64,000 bases of DNA, taken from Liopterus haemorrhoidalis. Lineage: Eukaryota > Arthropoda > Insecta > Coleoptera > Dytiscidae. A program made the translations under genes and the position numbers. Below are positions 34,286 through 46,481 of this stretch, one piece after another. The notes beneath the pieces are model-generated. The model did not search any database and was not told where the DNA came from. It saw nothing but the letters and a program-made list of their open reading frames with translations. Where the stretch lies: NCBI GenBank assembly GCA_963971575.1, contig OZ020611.1:48442007-48506006 (forward strand), read 5' to 3'. Position 1 is the stretch's first letter; each line of letters starts with the position of its first letter.

Positions 34286-34322
34286 GTCAACACCATAATA
34301 GTCCAAATACAAAATCATTTAA

Positions 34323-34851
34323 CTCTTACGGAGCGGTGCTATTTAAAATGTACCCCACAAAATTTGAATAAAATAATCGTTCTTGAGTTTTATAAATACC
34401 TTAAATACTTTATTTACCTATTTATGAAACAATGTAGGTAAATATTTTTTTCATTTTTTATTTTAAACACCTAATATTAATTAATTTATTTTTCATGAAT
34501 TTTATTGGTTATTTTTAAGTAAAGGCCGGCGTCAACTCGGGTGAATTCCCTGATATTTGCAAAGCAGCTACGCCTAAACACCCGATTCAGAATGAATCTG
34601 TACGTAACACAGAACAGACGTGTTAGGTTGTGCGTATACTATGCTTTGCTAGAAATTTAGTTGGTTAGTATGAACAGGATTTTATGAATATTGGACGTAT
34701 GAAAAAATTGCAATTGAAAATATTGTAATTTCAGCTAAAAAACATTTTTAATATATTCCATAGTAAACCTGAATACAAATTATTAATAAATTATTTATTT
34801 TCGATAAAATAAAAATGGGGTACATTTATACCCCACACCGCAACGTAAGGG
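34323..34851. mobile_element. piggyBac-type MITE
   Basis: 529 bp bordered by TTAA (34319-34322, 34852-34855). Ends CTCTTACGGAGCGGTG and, inward, CCCTTACGTTGCGGTGTG, followed by paired ATGTACCCCA blocks. Non-coding; the middle (34530-34640) is GC-richer and unassigned. Confidence 0.82.
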
Positions 34852-34909
34852 TTAATAACTCTAGCATTGGCGTTTTTTATTTAAAATTCTGCCGACAAAA
34901 TAATCCCAC

Positions 34910-35331
34910 TCCTACGAAATCCTGAAACGTGTGATAATTCACACTACCGTTATCAGTTTTTGTTATGACATCTATAGGTTGATGGAACAAGTAATATTAA
35001 TACTGTGGTCAATCCAATCATCGTCAAACAGTTTCAAACAACATAATCCATCTCAACAATCGCTGAGTGAGTAATAATGTGATTTAGATAAAGAAAGAAG
35101 CTCGATGAAGCGATCGAGTGCCAATTTGTCTGAGCTCCGATTACCTCAGCGGACGAGAGAAGGAAGGCGTGACTGCTTTCCTAACACCAGCGAAAATGGT
35201 CAAGGTGAAATTCTCCCGGTACAATCAGGCTAAGGACACTGCACTACATGCCTTCCACCTCCCTTTATAATTTATAAAGCTTGTATTATATTAACAAAAA
35301 TCATTATAAGAACTTAACCCCCAATTGGTAG
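34910..35331. other. Composite-repeat end remnant and unassigned DNA
   Basis: TACGAAATCCTGAAACGTGT followed by GATAATTCACAC (34915-34947) is the TTCACACA-bearing end of the composite repeat without its body. The remainder includes a moderately GC-rich stretch (35100-35260) with no recognised frame. Confidence 0.45.
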
Positions 35332-35604
35332 CAGTGACGTAACAAGGAGGGGGGCACTGGGGCTTGAGCTCCCCCTTAAGGTCCAATGAAATGAAAATAT
35401 AACAAATTTAAAATAACCGTACAGCAAAATAACTTATGCATTCTACAATATATAAGCTATATTTTATTATCATTCGTATTGAAATTAATAAAAAATGCAT
35501 AGTCCCAAGTTATTTTTAGGTTTTCGTAGGTATAAACAATAAATTATTTGTTCGTTCGGTAGAAATTGTGGCCGAGCGGCTGGATTTAGAGAATTGAACA
35601 CACA

Positions 35605-36504
35605 CGAGGTTTGTAAGTTAAGTAATCGGACTGGCAACATAGCGTTTGATCTGGCAACATTTGGGCTACGGGACTTGGAGGGACGGCAGGTAAACACGTG
35701 ATACGCCTTCAGTACGAGTTTGAACTCGATAGAGTAATTTTGTTGTCCATAGCGATTTTTTTCGTGAAACAGTTTTTTCTAGTGCGTGCTAAAAATGAGT
35801 GACATTCATTTCGAGCTACGGTGTGCTATCAGGTTTTGCTTCAGACTTGGGCACAGTGCAACGGAAATTTTTGCAAAACTTTAGCAGGCCTACGGAGACA
35901 GTGTTTTGTCAAGGACTTAGGTTTCTTGGTGGTTTAAGGCATTTTCAGAAGGAAGAGAGTTGATTGAAGATGAATCACGCAGCGGAAGGCCTTTATCTTC
36001 AAGAACCGATGAAAATGTCGACAGAATCCGGGATATTGTGCGTTCAGATCGTCGGTTGACAGTCAGAATGATCGGGGAAGAGTTGAATTTGACACACTGC
36101 CGTTCATCAGATTTTGACCAATGAATAGGGGATGAGAAAAATCCTTGTCACACAGTAATTTCAATAAACGAGTTTTTGGCCAGTAAAAATATTCCTGTGG
36201 CTCCTCAGTCTCTTATTCGCCTGACTTGAGTCCTTGTGACTTTTTCTCTTCCCAAGATTAAAAAATCACCTCAAGGGACGTCATTTTGGGACACTCGAAA
36301 ATATTCAAACGTCCCTAACCGACTAGCTGAAACCTATTCCAGTATCCGAGTTCCAGCACTGCTATTAGGATTGGAAGAACCGTCTCCAGCGCTATGTGGT
36401 TTCCCAAGGAAGTTACTTTGAGGGAGACAATATTGAATTGTAATTCTATTCGAATAAAAAAAAAAAATTAAAAATTAGTCCAGTTACTTAATTTACACAC
36501 CTCG
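35605..36504 (+). mobile_element. Internally deleted mariner-like element
   Basis: The left end CGAGGTTTGTAAGTTAAGTA and the right end read inward CGAGGTGTGTAAATTAAGTA form ~28 bp inverted repeats. The right flank is TA; the left flank has decayed to CA. The homologous sequence near 45995-46025 (GAGAACTCAACATAAGTACG) shows the uninterrupted site. Confidence 0.85.
35793..36440 (+). pseudogene. mariner-like transposase, internally deleted
   Basis: N-terminal part: start MSDIHFELRCAIRFCFRLGH SATEIFAKL, then a stop, then VSWWFKAFSEGRELIEDESR SGRPLSSRTDENVDRIRDIV: the two HTH motifs and G-R-P linker of SETMAR-like mariners. It then jumps to the end of the catalytic domain: INEFLASKNIPV, and in a shifted frame SPDLSPCDFFLFPRLKNHLK, where the D of C-D-F is the last catalytic acid. 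The middle, with the first two catalytic Asp residues, is deleted. Stops and frameshifts are present. Confidence 0.82.
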
Positions 36505-36781
36505 TATGTACCAACACTTCAAAAATATATTCCACTAAAAATATAAAGAAATATGTATTTATCGAAGAAAAAAAGTTTGTAAAATTTTGATGGACATCAA
36601 AGTTGCAGACTATCTTGCATTTTTAAATATATTTTTATTCTAAATAAGTTTTTTTCCTTTAACGCTTCAGGTGCCACAAAAAAATTATATTGCCACCAGT
36701 TGCCTCCACTCCTCCCGTTCTATAGGTAACAACATAAGTGCACCCCTAACCATGAGTCCTGTATGTGCCACTGACTGGTAC

Positions 36782-37263
36782 AGTCATTTTTAGTCACATA
36801 ACTGGTATGGTGGGTGTTTGAACACCCTATTATATTTTAGGTAGTTTTGTATTTTTAAACAAATTTAAAGACTTTTATTGCATCAATTTTAACAAGCCTG
36901 TGGCCGCAAATGTTAAATCTTTTGTACTTGATTGCCCGCTAAGCAAGTGACATTGACGTCAGCTCAAATCCTGCCTAGGTCAAATAATTTTTGAAAAAAT
37001 ATTTACAAGGTTGCTGTTTAGCCGTTCGCAACCGGCTATAAACTGTAGGTGACTTTCTGTGTACGCTAAAAAATGTACGTACTACTGACTATATTGGATG
37101 TCCACAGATTGAAAATTTGGTCCTAAAACCTGGTGGCCTCCTGTTCGAGCTGTCGCGCCAATTATGATCACATTAATTAATTTATTTATACGTTAATAAT
37201 ATATAAAAAGCTGAAAAATCTATTAAAAAAAAAAACCTAAACTTAATAACAAGAAATAGAATA
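36782..37263. other. Unassigned DNA
   Basis: Only a short palindrome GGTGTTTGAACACC (~36812) noted. Confidence 0.5.
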
Positions 37264-37265
37264 TA

Positions 37266-37744
37266 AAGGTGGAGAAAAGAATAGGTGACAACTGCGCGTG
37301 CGTCAAACACACGTGATTTTTTCATTGTACAGTGATTCTAAACAGGTGACCTGATTAGTGTTGTTGTCATCAAACTAGGTTTTGTCATTAAACTAGAAGA
37401 TATAGGTAGCCCGCTTCGCTCGGCTTCTTCTAACCAAATTCTTACTAACCCAACTTAGCCTAAGATAGTGTTTTGTCATCAAACTAGAAGATAGGTTAAC
37501 TCTCTCTGCTCGGTTCTAGACTTTTACTAACTAAAACTAACCTAATTACCTTGTTTTTAGGTGCATAGTACTTTATTAACCCCATATTAGCCCAATTAAA
37601 ATGTATATCATTGTGCAGGCGTTTCTAGACCAGAAACCATTGTTTTAAAGCCACTGATAATACTTGAATTATTTAGTGAAGTTGTTATGTGCTGCGCTGT
37701 AGAGAAATTTGTAACTTTGTAGTCACCTATTCTTTACTCCAACT
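37266..37744. mobile_element. TA-flanked MITE
   Basis: The left end AAGGTGGAGAAAAGAATAGG and the right end read inward AGTTGGAGTAAAGAATAGGT give about 25 bp of imperfect inverted repeat with GTGAC following. TA borders both (37264-37265, 37745-37746). Inside is a partial arm of the 842-1194 foldback family (TTTTACTAACTAAAACTAAC). Confidence 0.6.
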
Positions 37745-37746
37745 TA

Positions 37747-39180
37747 ATATAAAATTAAGTTTGTGTCAAACTTTTTGTTATATTTCTGTGAGCTAAGGTC
37801 CAAGAATATTCCGTGTAACGAAACTTACCTTAAAACTACATTCATTGAGGCAACGCCTCGATGTAGACGATCACCTAGTACAAGAAGAATCAACAAATAT
37901 CAGTATAGTAGCAATATTAAAAACAAAGACGATAGGATATGCCAACACCCCACTGTACCGTTTTTCAATTTATGTTCCGTTTAAACCTGGTATGGCCAAA
38001 TCTTTACTAACGCGGGCCTTATTCTGTCCAACAGAATCCTTTGTATGTCAGAAGACATAAGAAAAAGAAGGTCAAAAAGCTCCGACAAACAAGAATAAAG
38101 GAAAACGAATCACTTCGATGATGAGCAAAAATAACGGATTAAAATGTTGGAAAAAAAAAGAAATGGCTACACACGCCAGATCTATTCCAAAACATCTATC
38201 TATAACAATAATAAATAACCAATTTAAATACTATGTTTATTAACAATTGTAAAGGGTCGCCACTGTGCCCAGTGTTGTGACGGTAAGAGATGAGGGTTGC
38301 TATGGTTAGGAGGTTGTTGATTGACCGTTGAGTGACAAAACGTCAAAAAATACAAAACTATTTAACTTTTAGCTTCGAATACATTAAATTTAAATTAACA
38401 AAGTTGTTACCAAATGTCGAGGATAGCGTAGTGTAGTTAATTATGTAGTTTGTTCTACCCTTAACAAAATTTTAATAAATATATTTTTTCAATAATCGCT
38501 ACACACTTTTATTTTAATTCTTAGCCTATCTAATCTATTTATTTATTTATTATTTGAGCCCTTATTTTACATCTAATTGGCATTTATGTGATTTGGCTGT
38601 ATACCATATTCATATGCCTAGCAAATTATGTAAAAATATTAGGATGTTCTATTAAAATTTTTCATAGGTAATCTAACATCTATATTTGCCAGTTGTTGCA
38701 AAAACTCTTAATAAAATCAGTCGATAAAATTCAATTATTAATGTCGTGTATTACATGCTTTATTCCCGCACGGTAGAAAGCATGTAACCCGCTTAAGTTC
38801 GCGTGTGTCATTTGTCATGTAAGGATAATGTATAAGGACCATTACTCATTAAATTAAAGAAGTGCATGTGATCGGAAACCAGTTACAACACATAACTTAT
38901 TCATAATGTAAGTCACATTTGCTTATTCGTCTTTATTAAAAAATGACCTTTCTGATATATTGAACAGATTTATCATTTTTAATAAATTTGTTATTCGACG
39001 ATTTGTTACATTTGCACGAGGAAATAATCTGAACCAAGATATACAATGGAATGGTTTCACATAAAAAATCAGCAAATAAAATGAATCAATATGCTGGTCC
39101 CAACAAACTGCTATGTGATTTCACAAATTTTTAAAGCATTAAAAATTAGCTCTTGTTCAATTTAAGAAAATTAAAATTCC
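37747..39180. other. Unassigned DNA
   Basis: 1.4 kb with two overlapping small plus-strand frames (37763-37984, 37845-38060) that I do not recognise. No repeat ends identified. Confidence 0.45.
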
Positions 39181-39249
39181 ATTTTGCTCCACTTAAAGAT
39201 TATATTATGTATCTTTTCAACTTTATTTTGGCCTGACAGGGTAAGCAAA

Positions 39250-40318
39250 CATGTCTTTTGCACTCTGCAGATCTCTGAAGATCGGGATGATATTAACCAA
39301 TTAATAGATGCCCTCAACTTATCCTTTCCCAAAATAGAACTAAGAATATCAACACAACAACCACCCTGGTTATTTGTACCTCCTAAACACAACCTAGAGC
39401 TCACTTTATTTCGCAAGAACGAGACACCATCCACAATATACCTCAACAGATTTAGAGAAATTTGTGAATCGTACCCAAGGTTCAACATGATCTACACCGA
39501 TGGCTTTAAGCTGAATAATGAGACAGGTTCGGCAGTTATATGGGAAGAAGATGCATATAAATATCGCATGCCGTCTTCCGCAGAAATTCATGGTATTCTC
39601 AAAGATATAGAGAAAGTAGTAGAAAACAACACAGAACAAAGGAAATACATAATCTGCACTGATTCCTTAAGCTCAATACAAGCAAGGTGCAACCCACACC
39701 CGATGTACCAAACAGTAAAGAAAATACAGGACCAAATGCAATCGTTAAAAAACAACAGCTACCAAATCATTCTCCTATGGATACTATCTCATATAGGACT
39801 GCGAGAAAACGAACAAGCAGCGAAAGAAGCAATTACCACCCCTGAAATAAATATACCAATTCCAAAATATGATTACACCAAATTCATTAAGAAGAAGAAT
39901 GGAACGACTATTTGAGGAACACTACCAGCAAACTAAGAAAAATAAAATAAAATGTTGAAAAATGGTCAGCAAGAAAAGACAGAAGAGAACAAGTAGTGCT
40001 CATAAGACTACGAATAGGACACTCCAATGTAACAAACAAATACTTACTTCAAAAAACACCAGAAGTAAAATTCGACACTTATGACACATACACTAACAGT
40101 AAAGCACATCATAACCGACTGTACAAAATAAAATCATCACAGGCAATTATACAACATACCAAGAGATATTGCACAAGCATTTACACCCTTATCTACAAAG
40201 GAATATAACATTATAAATTAACTTAAGGCCATAAATATGTACAAAAATTTGTAAAAAGAACACTGTACCGGGTGTTAAAAACCTAGATGCTGAAGCACGC
40301 AGAAAATTGTAATTAAAA
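39250..40318 (+). pseudogene. LINE ORF2 remnant: RNase H and C-terminal domain
   Basis: Open frame to 39915: PRFNMIYTDGFKLNNETGSA (first RNase H Asp in Y-T-D-G), MPSSAEIHGI (Glu), KYIICTDSLSSIQAR (second Asp) and WILSHIGLRENEQAAKEA. The last motif is normally W-I-P-S-H-I-G-I-x-G-N-E-x-A-D; the final acidic residue is replaced by A. After a stop and frameshifts the C-terminal domain reappears (EQVVLIRLRIGHSNVTNKYL), but its finger cysteines are lost (FDTYDTY). The 3' region TGTTAAAAACCTAGATGCTG AAGCACG resembles the 33.4 kb LINE. Confidence 0.85.
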
Positions 40319-40436
40319 CAAAAATAGATCAGGAAACTTATCTGCAGGCAGAAATGATGTTGTTCCTGCTCGAAAGACGCTTTCGTTTCACCACATAAGA
40401 ACCATAAGCTTGATTATATATTTCGGGTACAATTGC

Positions 40437-41390
40437 CGAAGCTTAGATAGAAGGACGGAGTGTTTCTCTTGCTTTTCGACCTCCTTTAGAGACAAGTTTT
40501 CCCTGCTGGCCACGAGAATTCGATTACAAACGTCTCTCCTGTTTCATGGTCGAGCAGGACCGTGTTGCTTGAAGCGATAGAAGAGTTGACATGACATAAT
40601 TCCAATATATGCAACATCTGGAATTTTCAACAACTCCTCTATCCCATGGAGCATATGGAATGACACGAGTTGTGTCATTTCCGTAGTGTTGTTTCAAGTG
40701 GTAGAAGACAACATGCAGAGCAGCATTGTGCCGGTAAATGTAGTGCGTAACAAAATAAAAGAGGCATGCGGATAAAAAATGCGTCAGTGTATTTTGCACG
40801 CTTTGTATACGAAATGTCTTCCTGCATGATGTTTTTTCGATATGCGAGCGTGCTTAAAACCGCATCCTGACATGCAAATATACACTTCTGCCTCGGATAT
40901 TATTTCTGCCAAACGCAGGAAGGCAAAGGTCAAGTTCCGGAACAAAGATTGGTCCCGTATGACTTGGAAGAACGTCGAGTGTAGATGTTTACTCATATGT
41001 TCTTCCATGAGCATGCGTTGATCTACCTTCTTAATAGATTCGCTGATAAGCCTGTACTCATCATTTGATAATGGAATACCAGCGAATCTTCGATCTGCGC
41101 TAATTCGGTCAATCCAAGATTTTCTATACTGCTCTGCGTGCCGCTTGAAACATGAATTGCGTGAGGGGATCACCGCTTCTTAAAGTGCGGATAGTGGTAC
41201 CCAAAATAATTCTGCCTTGAAAACTCACTAGGTTTAGCAGAACTCTATCTCCAAGATGATGGGACAGAAAAATGCGGTGAAGGGAGGATTCCTTATGTAG
41301 ATTACGGTGAATGCTCATGATTTTTCCGGTCTCAATGTCCAAGGACTGTATGTCTTTGACGTTAAGGTTAAAGGTATAGGCAGTAAGCAT
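40437..41390 (-). pseudogene. R2/R4-like LINE C-terminus with PD-(D/E)xK endonuclease remnant
   Basis: Three minus-strand frames in series. First: LSLDIETGK-like start, HHLGDRVLLNLVSFQGRIIL. Second: CFKRHAEQYRKSWIDRISAD ... GRHFVYKACKI. Third: ETLTHFLSAC-like HFLSACLFYFVTHYIYRHNA ALHVVFYHLKQHYGN and ENSRCCIYWN. After a small frame-changing loss, LLDHETGETFVIEFSWPAGK follows. The H...C finger, R-H-N/K alpha-helix, E-N...YW and V-I-E-F-S order match RT-linked restriction-like endonucleases of early-branching LINEs; the P-D pair of the active site falls in the damaged stretch. Clade (R2, R4/Dong or similar) unresolved. Confidence 0.6.
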
Positions 41391-42736
41391 ATTTGAAATA
41401 TATATATCTTCTTACACTGTTAACACGGTTACTAATATATGTGTATGTATAATTTTATAAAATAAAAATTTACATCTCTAGCAGCAATTATTTCTTTCAT
41501 TAAATTTGGTAAATAAAATTATTATAACTTAATTTTTGTGTTATTTTCCGCTCAATAGTGTTATAGTTTTTCATTATTCCGTTTAATATAGTTATAGTTG
41601 GTATTATATTTTTCATTTTATTCCAAATATCTAAGCGGAACTAAATGTATTTTTTATTTTCTTCAGGGGATCACTTTTAAGTGTTTCCTTTATCATGAAA
41701 AGACTTCGCATCTCAGAAGAATAAACTCATCGTTACTAAATTGATAGCTGTTTATGATGTGCATTAATAAGAACTTAAATAAACTTAAAACTTAAAAAAA
41801 TAAATAAAATGTGTTATTTAAGTGATGGTTTCATAATAGTATTATATAAAATACCTGTAATTGATGTTTTGAACCCATTAACATTTTATATCCCCCTTAT
41901 CAAATTCAAATGAAAGTATCTTATTATTTTTTTGGACACTCAGTACTCGCGATTCGGCCACCCAGTTAAGTAACAGTATATTGTTCCAAGTTAATCCGTG
42001 GCTGTGTGCTAATTCTACTTCGTGACTGCACGATTTTAGCTTTTATTGAAATAGTAACCAAATTTTTCTGGTTTCGTGAGTTTTATTAATTATCTTTTTA
42101 GGGATCCGTAGGTATAAGCAAGAAACACTTATACCGTCACTAATATGTTTCGTGTAACACGATTACTTGGAACGTTTCGCGTTTATATTTTAGTTAACGC
42201 ATCTTCAGCCAGTGTAGTATAGCAGTCACAATATAGTAGTCCAGAAAATGTGTGTTCAAAACAGTGGTTTTGGAGAAAGTTTGAGAGAGATTTGGAAATT
42301 GGGGAAGAAATACTGAATTAAAAAGGAATAAATTCTTTGTAGTTTAACTTTCATAAATTTTTCTGTGGGATAAACAATTTCGCAGTTAGATCGTCGCAAA
42401 GATGATCAATTTTTCGAATTCAATGTACATTTTGCCGCCAAATTAAAGAAAAAATATTATAGCTTCAATTCTGCCAATTTCTCAAAATATACGATTATTT
42501 TTATTTTATTTATTTATTTTTTTTTGCTCGGATGGCTGGTTGCCATCCATATAACGAGTTAAATTGTTTAATTCGACTTATCCATAACTCAAGTTAAAAT
42601 CATACGAGTATATTCTTTTGACTCGAGTGAAGTATATCGATTTAAAACATTTTACTCGTTCTTTACCAACCGTTCTTTAGCATATGATGTTAACCGGAAC
42701 AGTTCAACAGGAATTTCTGTGCCTGTCTACGTTTTT
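41391..42736. other. Unassigned DNA with composite-repeat scraps
   Basis: TTTTTAGGGATCCGTAGGTA TAAGCAAGAAA (42100-42150) and GTTAACCGGAACAGTTCAAC AGGAATTTC (42690-42720) are short matches to the composite family. CTAAGCGGAACTAAATG (~41630) resembles the foldback motif. No gene. Confidence 0.5.
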
Positions 42737-44550
42737 AGATTTAAGTAAGACGTTCGACTGCGTGTCACATGAAATTTCAGTATGTTAAGTTTAAAGACAT
42801 AGATTCAATACCCTTGCCTATTATCTGTTGAGTTCCACAAGGATCTATTTTAGAACCTCTTTTATTTTTTTTTTTTTGTCAATGACTTTTCTTCGTGTAT
42901 TAAAGACTGCTCCCATTTTATGTACGCTGCTGATACCAAGTTGCTGATCAGATCAAAATCTCAAAACGATCTTTTTTTAAAAAATGATAAGTTAATTCAT
43001 GATTCGCATATCTGGTTTTCATCAAACAAACTATGCTTGAATTTTGACAAAACAAATGAATTATTAATTACTTCTGAGTTTTCTGAGCATGAGCATTCTG
43101 AGTTTACTAATCCAGGATCAGTAAATTTTCTAGGCGTTCATATAGATAGACTCCACGTTGACCTGGAACCATCATTTTCAAAATCTGGAAACTAAGCTAT
43201 GTAGAACCATATATTTAATTCTAAACCCCGTTGACTGTGTGTCTGTCAATGTTTTAAAAATGATCTACTATACCCTATTTCAATCTCACATCTCTTACGC
43301 CATGCTTGCTTGAGAACATAGTCAGCTTGCTTCAGCAAAACGAATTTTTGCCTTACAAAGACGAGTTGTTAGAATCATTTCTGGGACAACTTACAGAGAG
43401 GATTGTAAGCATGCTTTAATACCCTTTTCACACTAGAACTTTAAGATCGGATGTTAAAGTGAATGTATATTTAAACGCTAATGTGAAACCGTTTGGCCTC
43501 GTCTAAATACAAGCGATGTTTAAGACAGAGATCTGCGTCTTAAACTTCGTCCGCATTGCCAACATAATTTCTATTATAAAAAAATACTGCTTGAATTTGT
43601 GCTGTCAACATTTTATATTATCATAAACAAGAATACTGTATTATATCGACGTTATAAGAAGTTTATACTTATTGTTAAAATAAAATTATTTATTTTAATA
43701 ATGTGTTTAATAAAATACAGAGCTACAATAATTGAGATAAAATGTATCGACTTACATGTTAATACAGGTGTAATATATTCTTTATTGTAGTGTCTTTATT
43801 GTAGAATGAAATGAAATATCCATATTTGTTTATAATAATTCAAAATGTGCGTCTGCGCAGACAGTTCAAAACTGGTAATTTCATGACGGTAACTTAAGGA
43901 CAAAATTACTGTAGCTGATGACAGCACCGGAGATTTAAACATCAAGTGTGAAAGCATACCAATCTTAAACATCGGTGAACTTTAAGTTCACTCGTCTTAA
44001 AGATCTAGTGTGAAAAGGGTATCAGAGATTTAAAAATTATGATTTTGCCATCTCTTTATATTTACCAGTGTTTAATTATCGGACACAAAAATAAGGAGCA
44101 TTATAAAACTGTGCAACAAGTACATACGTATGACACCCGTAATAAAACTAATTTCTATTTAGGTTTGTTGAAAACTAGAAATTGTAACTTCTTTGCAATT
44201 AAATTTTTAAATGTATTGCCCGATAATGTTACATCTCTCAGATTAAGTAAATTTCAAAAACATGCTCTGTACGTGTAATTTTTGTCAATAAACATTATTA
44301 TATGGATTTTTTGGAATCTAATCCGTTTTATTCATTTGAAGAATTTTTAAATTTTAATATAAATAGTGTGAACTGGAACTGTTTTTGTATTTTTTATTTT
44401 TTGTATTTTTTTCTATTTTATTCTTATTTTATAATATTTTACATTGCTTGCAAATTCAGTAGTTATAAGTTGCTATTTATATATTGTACCTGACTGACTA
44501 AAAACATGCTCTGTACGTGTAATTTTTGTCAATAAACGTTATTATTGTAT
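42737..44550 (+). pseudogene. CR1/Jockey-group LINE RT remnant, split by MITE
   Basis: Starts near SKTFDCVSHE (RT motif with the first catalytic Asp). It resumes VPQGSILEPLLF, MYAADTKLLIRSK and KTNELLITSE ... NPGSVNFLGVHIDR. The active-site Y-A-D-D reads Y-A-A-D, so the enzyme is dead. It goes on QSHISYAMLA, KRIFALQRRVVRIISGTTYR EDCKHA, is cut by a 598 bp MITE, and continues MILPSLYIYQCLIIGHKN ... NVLPDNVTSLRLSKFQKHAL. The 3' tail CATGCTCTGTACGTGTAATT TTTGTCAATAAAC occurs twice (44260, 44505), then ATT-rich. Confidence 0.82.
43422..44019. mobile_element. TA-flanked MITE inside LINE
   Basis: Ends CCCTTTTCACACTAGAACTT and, read inward from the right, CCCTTTTCACACTAGATCTT, continuing TAAGA. TA on both sides (43420-43421, 44020-44021). 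The RT sequence resumes on the far side (DCKHA... / RDLKIMILPSL), confirming the insertion. Interior ORFs match nothing I know. Confidence 0.82.
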
Positions 44551-45360
44551 TATTCTATTCAGATTATTTTATTTGAAATATATAAAACATTTTATTTATT
44601 TTTGAAAAAAAAAAACGGTTATTTTTTTAAATTTTCATATAAGCTATTAAATAGAAGTATATAAATTAGCACATGATAAATAATTTTGATCATTTTGATA
44701 TGAATACCGTAAAAATGTTGCTGTAAAATGTTTACTTGTCACTTACTATTATAAATATCTACGACACCCTGAAATAAATTTTTTCGTCATGTAAAACAAG
44801 AAATGTTTATCCAAAAACGAAACAGAGCAGAGTTTTAGTACACAGCCCATGTTGAGAGGCCCACAAACCCCAAAGTGTGCGTGATACAAACCCAAGACCC
44901 GCCAAGAAGTAAATTAAGCGATGGAAGCGAACTATCTAAAGGTCGATCTATGCGGTGGTCCTTTTCAATGACACCCTCTCACTTCAACAGATTCAAAACA
45001 ACATCTCCTTTTCCTTTTTATTTTTTAATTCAAAATTTTAATATCTCACTCTTTCCAATTAGAATCTAGTAACTACATCTTTCTTCATATCGGAAGGATT
45101 ATGTTTTAAAAATTCTATATTTTTATTCTGCTTATTTAGGATAATGTTATTTCTATTATCATTCTTATTTTGTTTAATTTTAATTTGTTACTGCAAAAGC
45201 AAACTTATCCCATAATTTATTTTTTACTTGGTACATATGTCCTTTAAATCTGGTGATTACATTTCTACTAGTTTGATCTATATACCTTTATTGACAATTA
45301 TTACAATCAATACTGTATATCTCACACTTCTCTAGACTATTTTCTTTGTCTTAAGTATTA
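44551..45360. other. Unassigned AT-rich DNA
   Basis: ACACCCTGAAATAAATTTTT near 44765 weakly recalls a composite-repeat end. No gene. Confidence 0.45.
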
Positions 45361-45368
45361 CCCAGTAC

Positions 45369-46481
45369 CAGTGGCGCAGTCAAGCCCCCTCCCCCCTAGG
45401 GCCAGCAGAATTGGCACAATTTTTATACAATACTAGCAGATTACACGGCGCAGCTCGGGGAGTTAAAGATAAAATTTGTTAACCACAACAGTAATTAATT
45501 TTTAAATTACTTCATTGTAAACAATATTGGCAATTTTTTTTTTTTTTTGTATAAACATTTTTTAAGATTGCCTATTATTGTTCAAGTGAAAATACATCAC
45601 TTTCCAAATATGCTCCAACGAATTATATGAAGGGGAGCGTTGATCTTTTTCCCCCTGACACACAGACTAAAAAATTCGTACGTGTTTGGTTTTATTTTGT
45701 AGATAAATGTGAATATCAATATCCACAAACAACAGTGGCGTATTCATGGGGAGGGGAACTGGGCCCTTGAGGTCCAATTAAATGAAAATTTAACATAATG
45801 GTACAGCAAAATAACGTATGCATTTTACAATATATAATCTATATTTTATTATGATTAGTGTTGAAATTAATAGAAAATGCATATTTACATGTTATTTTTA
45901 GGTTTTCGTAGGTATAATCAAGAAATCCTTATTCCGTCACATGAGTCTGTTCGTACGGTAGAAATTGTGGCCAAGCGGCTGATTTAGAGAACTCAACATA
46001 AGTACGAGAAATATTGAGACTTCAAAAATATATCCCGCGAAAAATATAAACAAACATGTATTTATCGAAGAAAAAAGATTAGTAAAATTTTGAGGGATAT
46101 CAAATGAAAATTTTTGATACATGGATTAACAATTGCTTTTTTTTATTAACAAATAATGGAATTATTATTTTATATAAACATCAATATCCAACGGCAAGGG
46201 TGTCGAACTGATTTGGTTCGCGGTCTATTTTTGATACAAAATTTCATACAAAATTTAACTTTAAATATCCCGAAGGGTTTCTTGAAAATTTTTTTATAAA
46301 CAGGAAAGGAGAAGAGAGTATATTTTACATTTTTAAATATATTTTTCCCCTAAATAAACTCAAGTGTTCTTCATTAAAGCTTCAGGGGCCACAAGAAATT
46401 AGGTTGAGGGCCGTATGCGGCCCGCATGCCATCTAAATTTGATTCGGCTCACCCCAAGATAAAATCCTGGCTGCGCCACTG
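45369..46481. mobile_element. hAT element with nested hAT pieces
   Basis: Outer ends CAGTGGCGCAGTCAAGCCC and, inward from the right, CAGTGGCGCAGCCAGG. Flanking CCCAGTAC (45361-45368) and TCCAGTAT (46482-46489) agree at 6 of 8. Inside, CAGTGGCGTATTCATGGGG at ~45733 starts a second hAT element homologous to 35332-36773. Around 46195-46430, GGGTGTCGAACTGATTTGG and GAGGGCCGTATGCGGCCCGC look like ends of a third. The right end of the second was not found. Confidence 0.65.
45895..46175 (+). repeat. Composite-repeat-like segment carried by hAT element
   Basis: TTATTTTTAGGTTTTCGTAG GTATAATCAAG, then CCTTATTCCGTCAC, CGGTAGAAATTGTGGCCAAG and TATATCCCGCGAAAAATATA are counterparts of the composite repeat's terminus and (CAGA)-flanking blocks, without the (CAGA) tract. 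The same segment with the same left flank occurs at 35513, there interrupted by the mariner. Confidence 0.7.

Larger units (their letters stand above)
35332..36773. mobile_element. hAT element hosting composite-repeat segment and a mariner
   Basis: Ends CAGTGACGTAACAAGG and, inward from the right, CAGTGGCACATACAGG. Flanking ATTGGTAG (35324-35331) and ACTGGTAC (36774-36781) agree at 6 of 8. The interior is homologous to 45733-46400 (ACAGCAAAATAACTTATGCA, TTAGGTTTTCGTAGGTATAA, TCAAAAATATATTCC). A 900 bp mariner (35605-36504) is inserted at a site that is empty in the other copy. Confidence 0.75.

Noticed and set aside
42920..44493. Separate small genes at 42920-43195, 44039-44278 and 44302-44493
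   Set aside because: They are successive pieces of a single decayed LINE RT interrupted by a MITE at 43422-44019.
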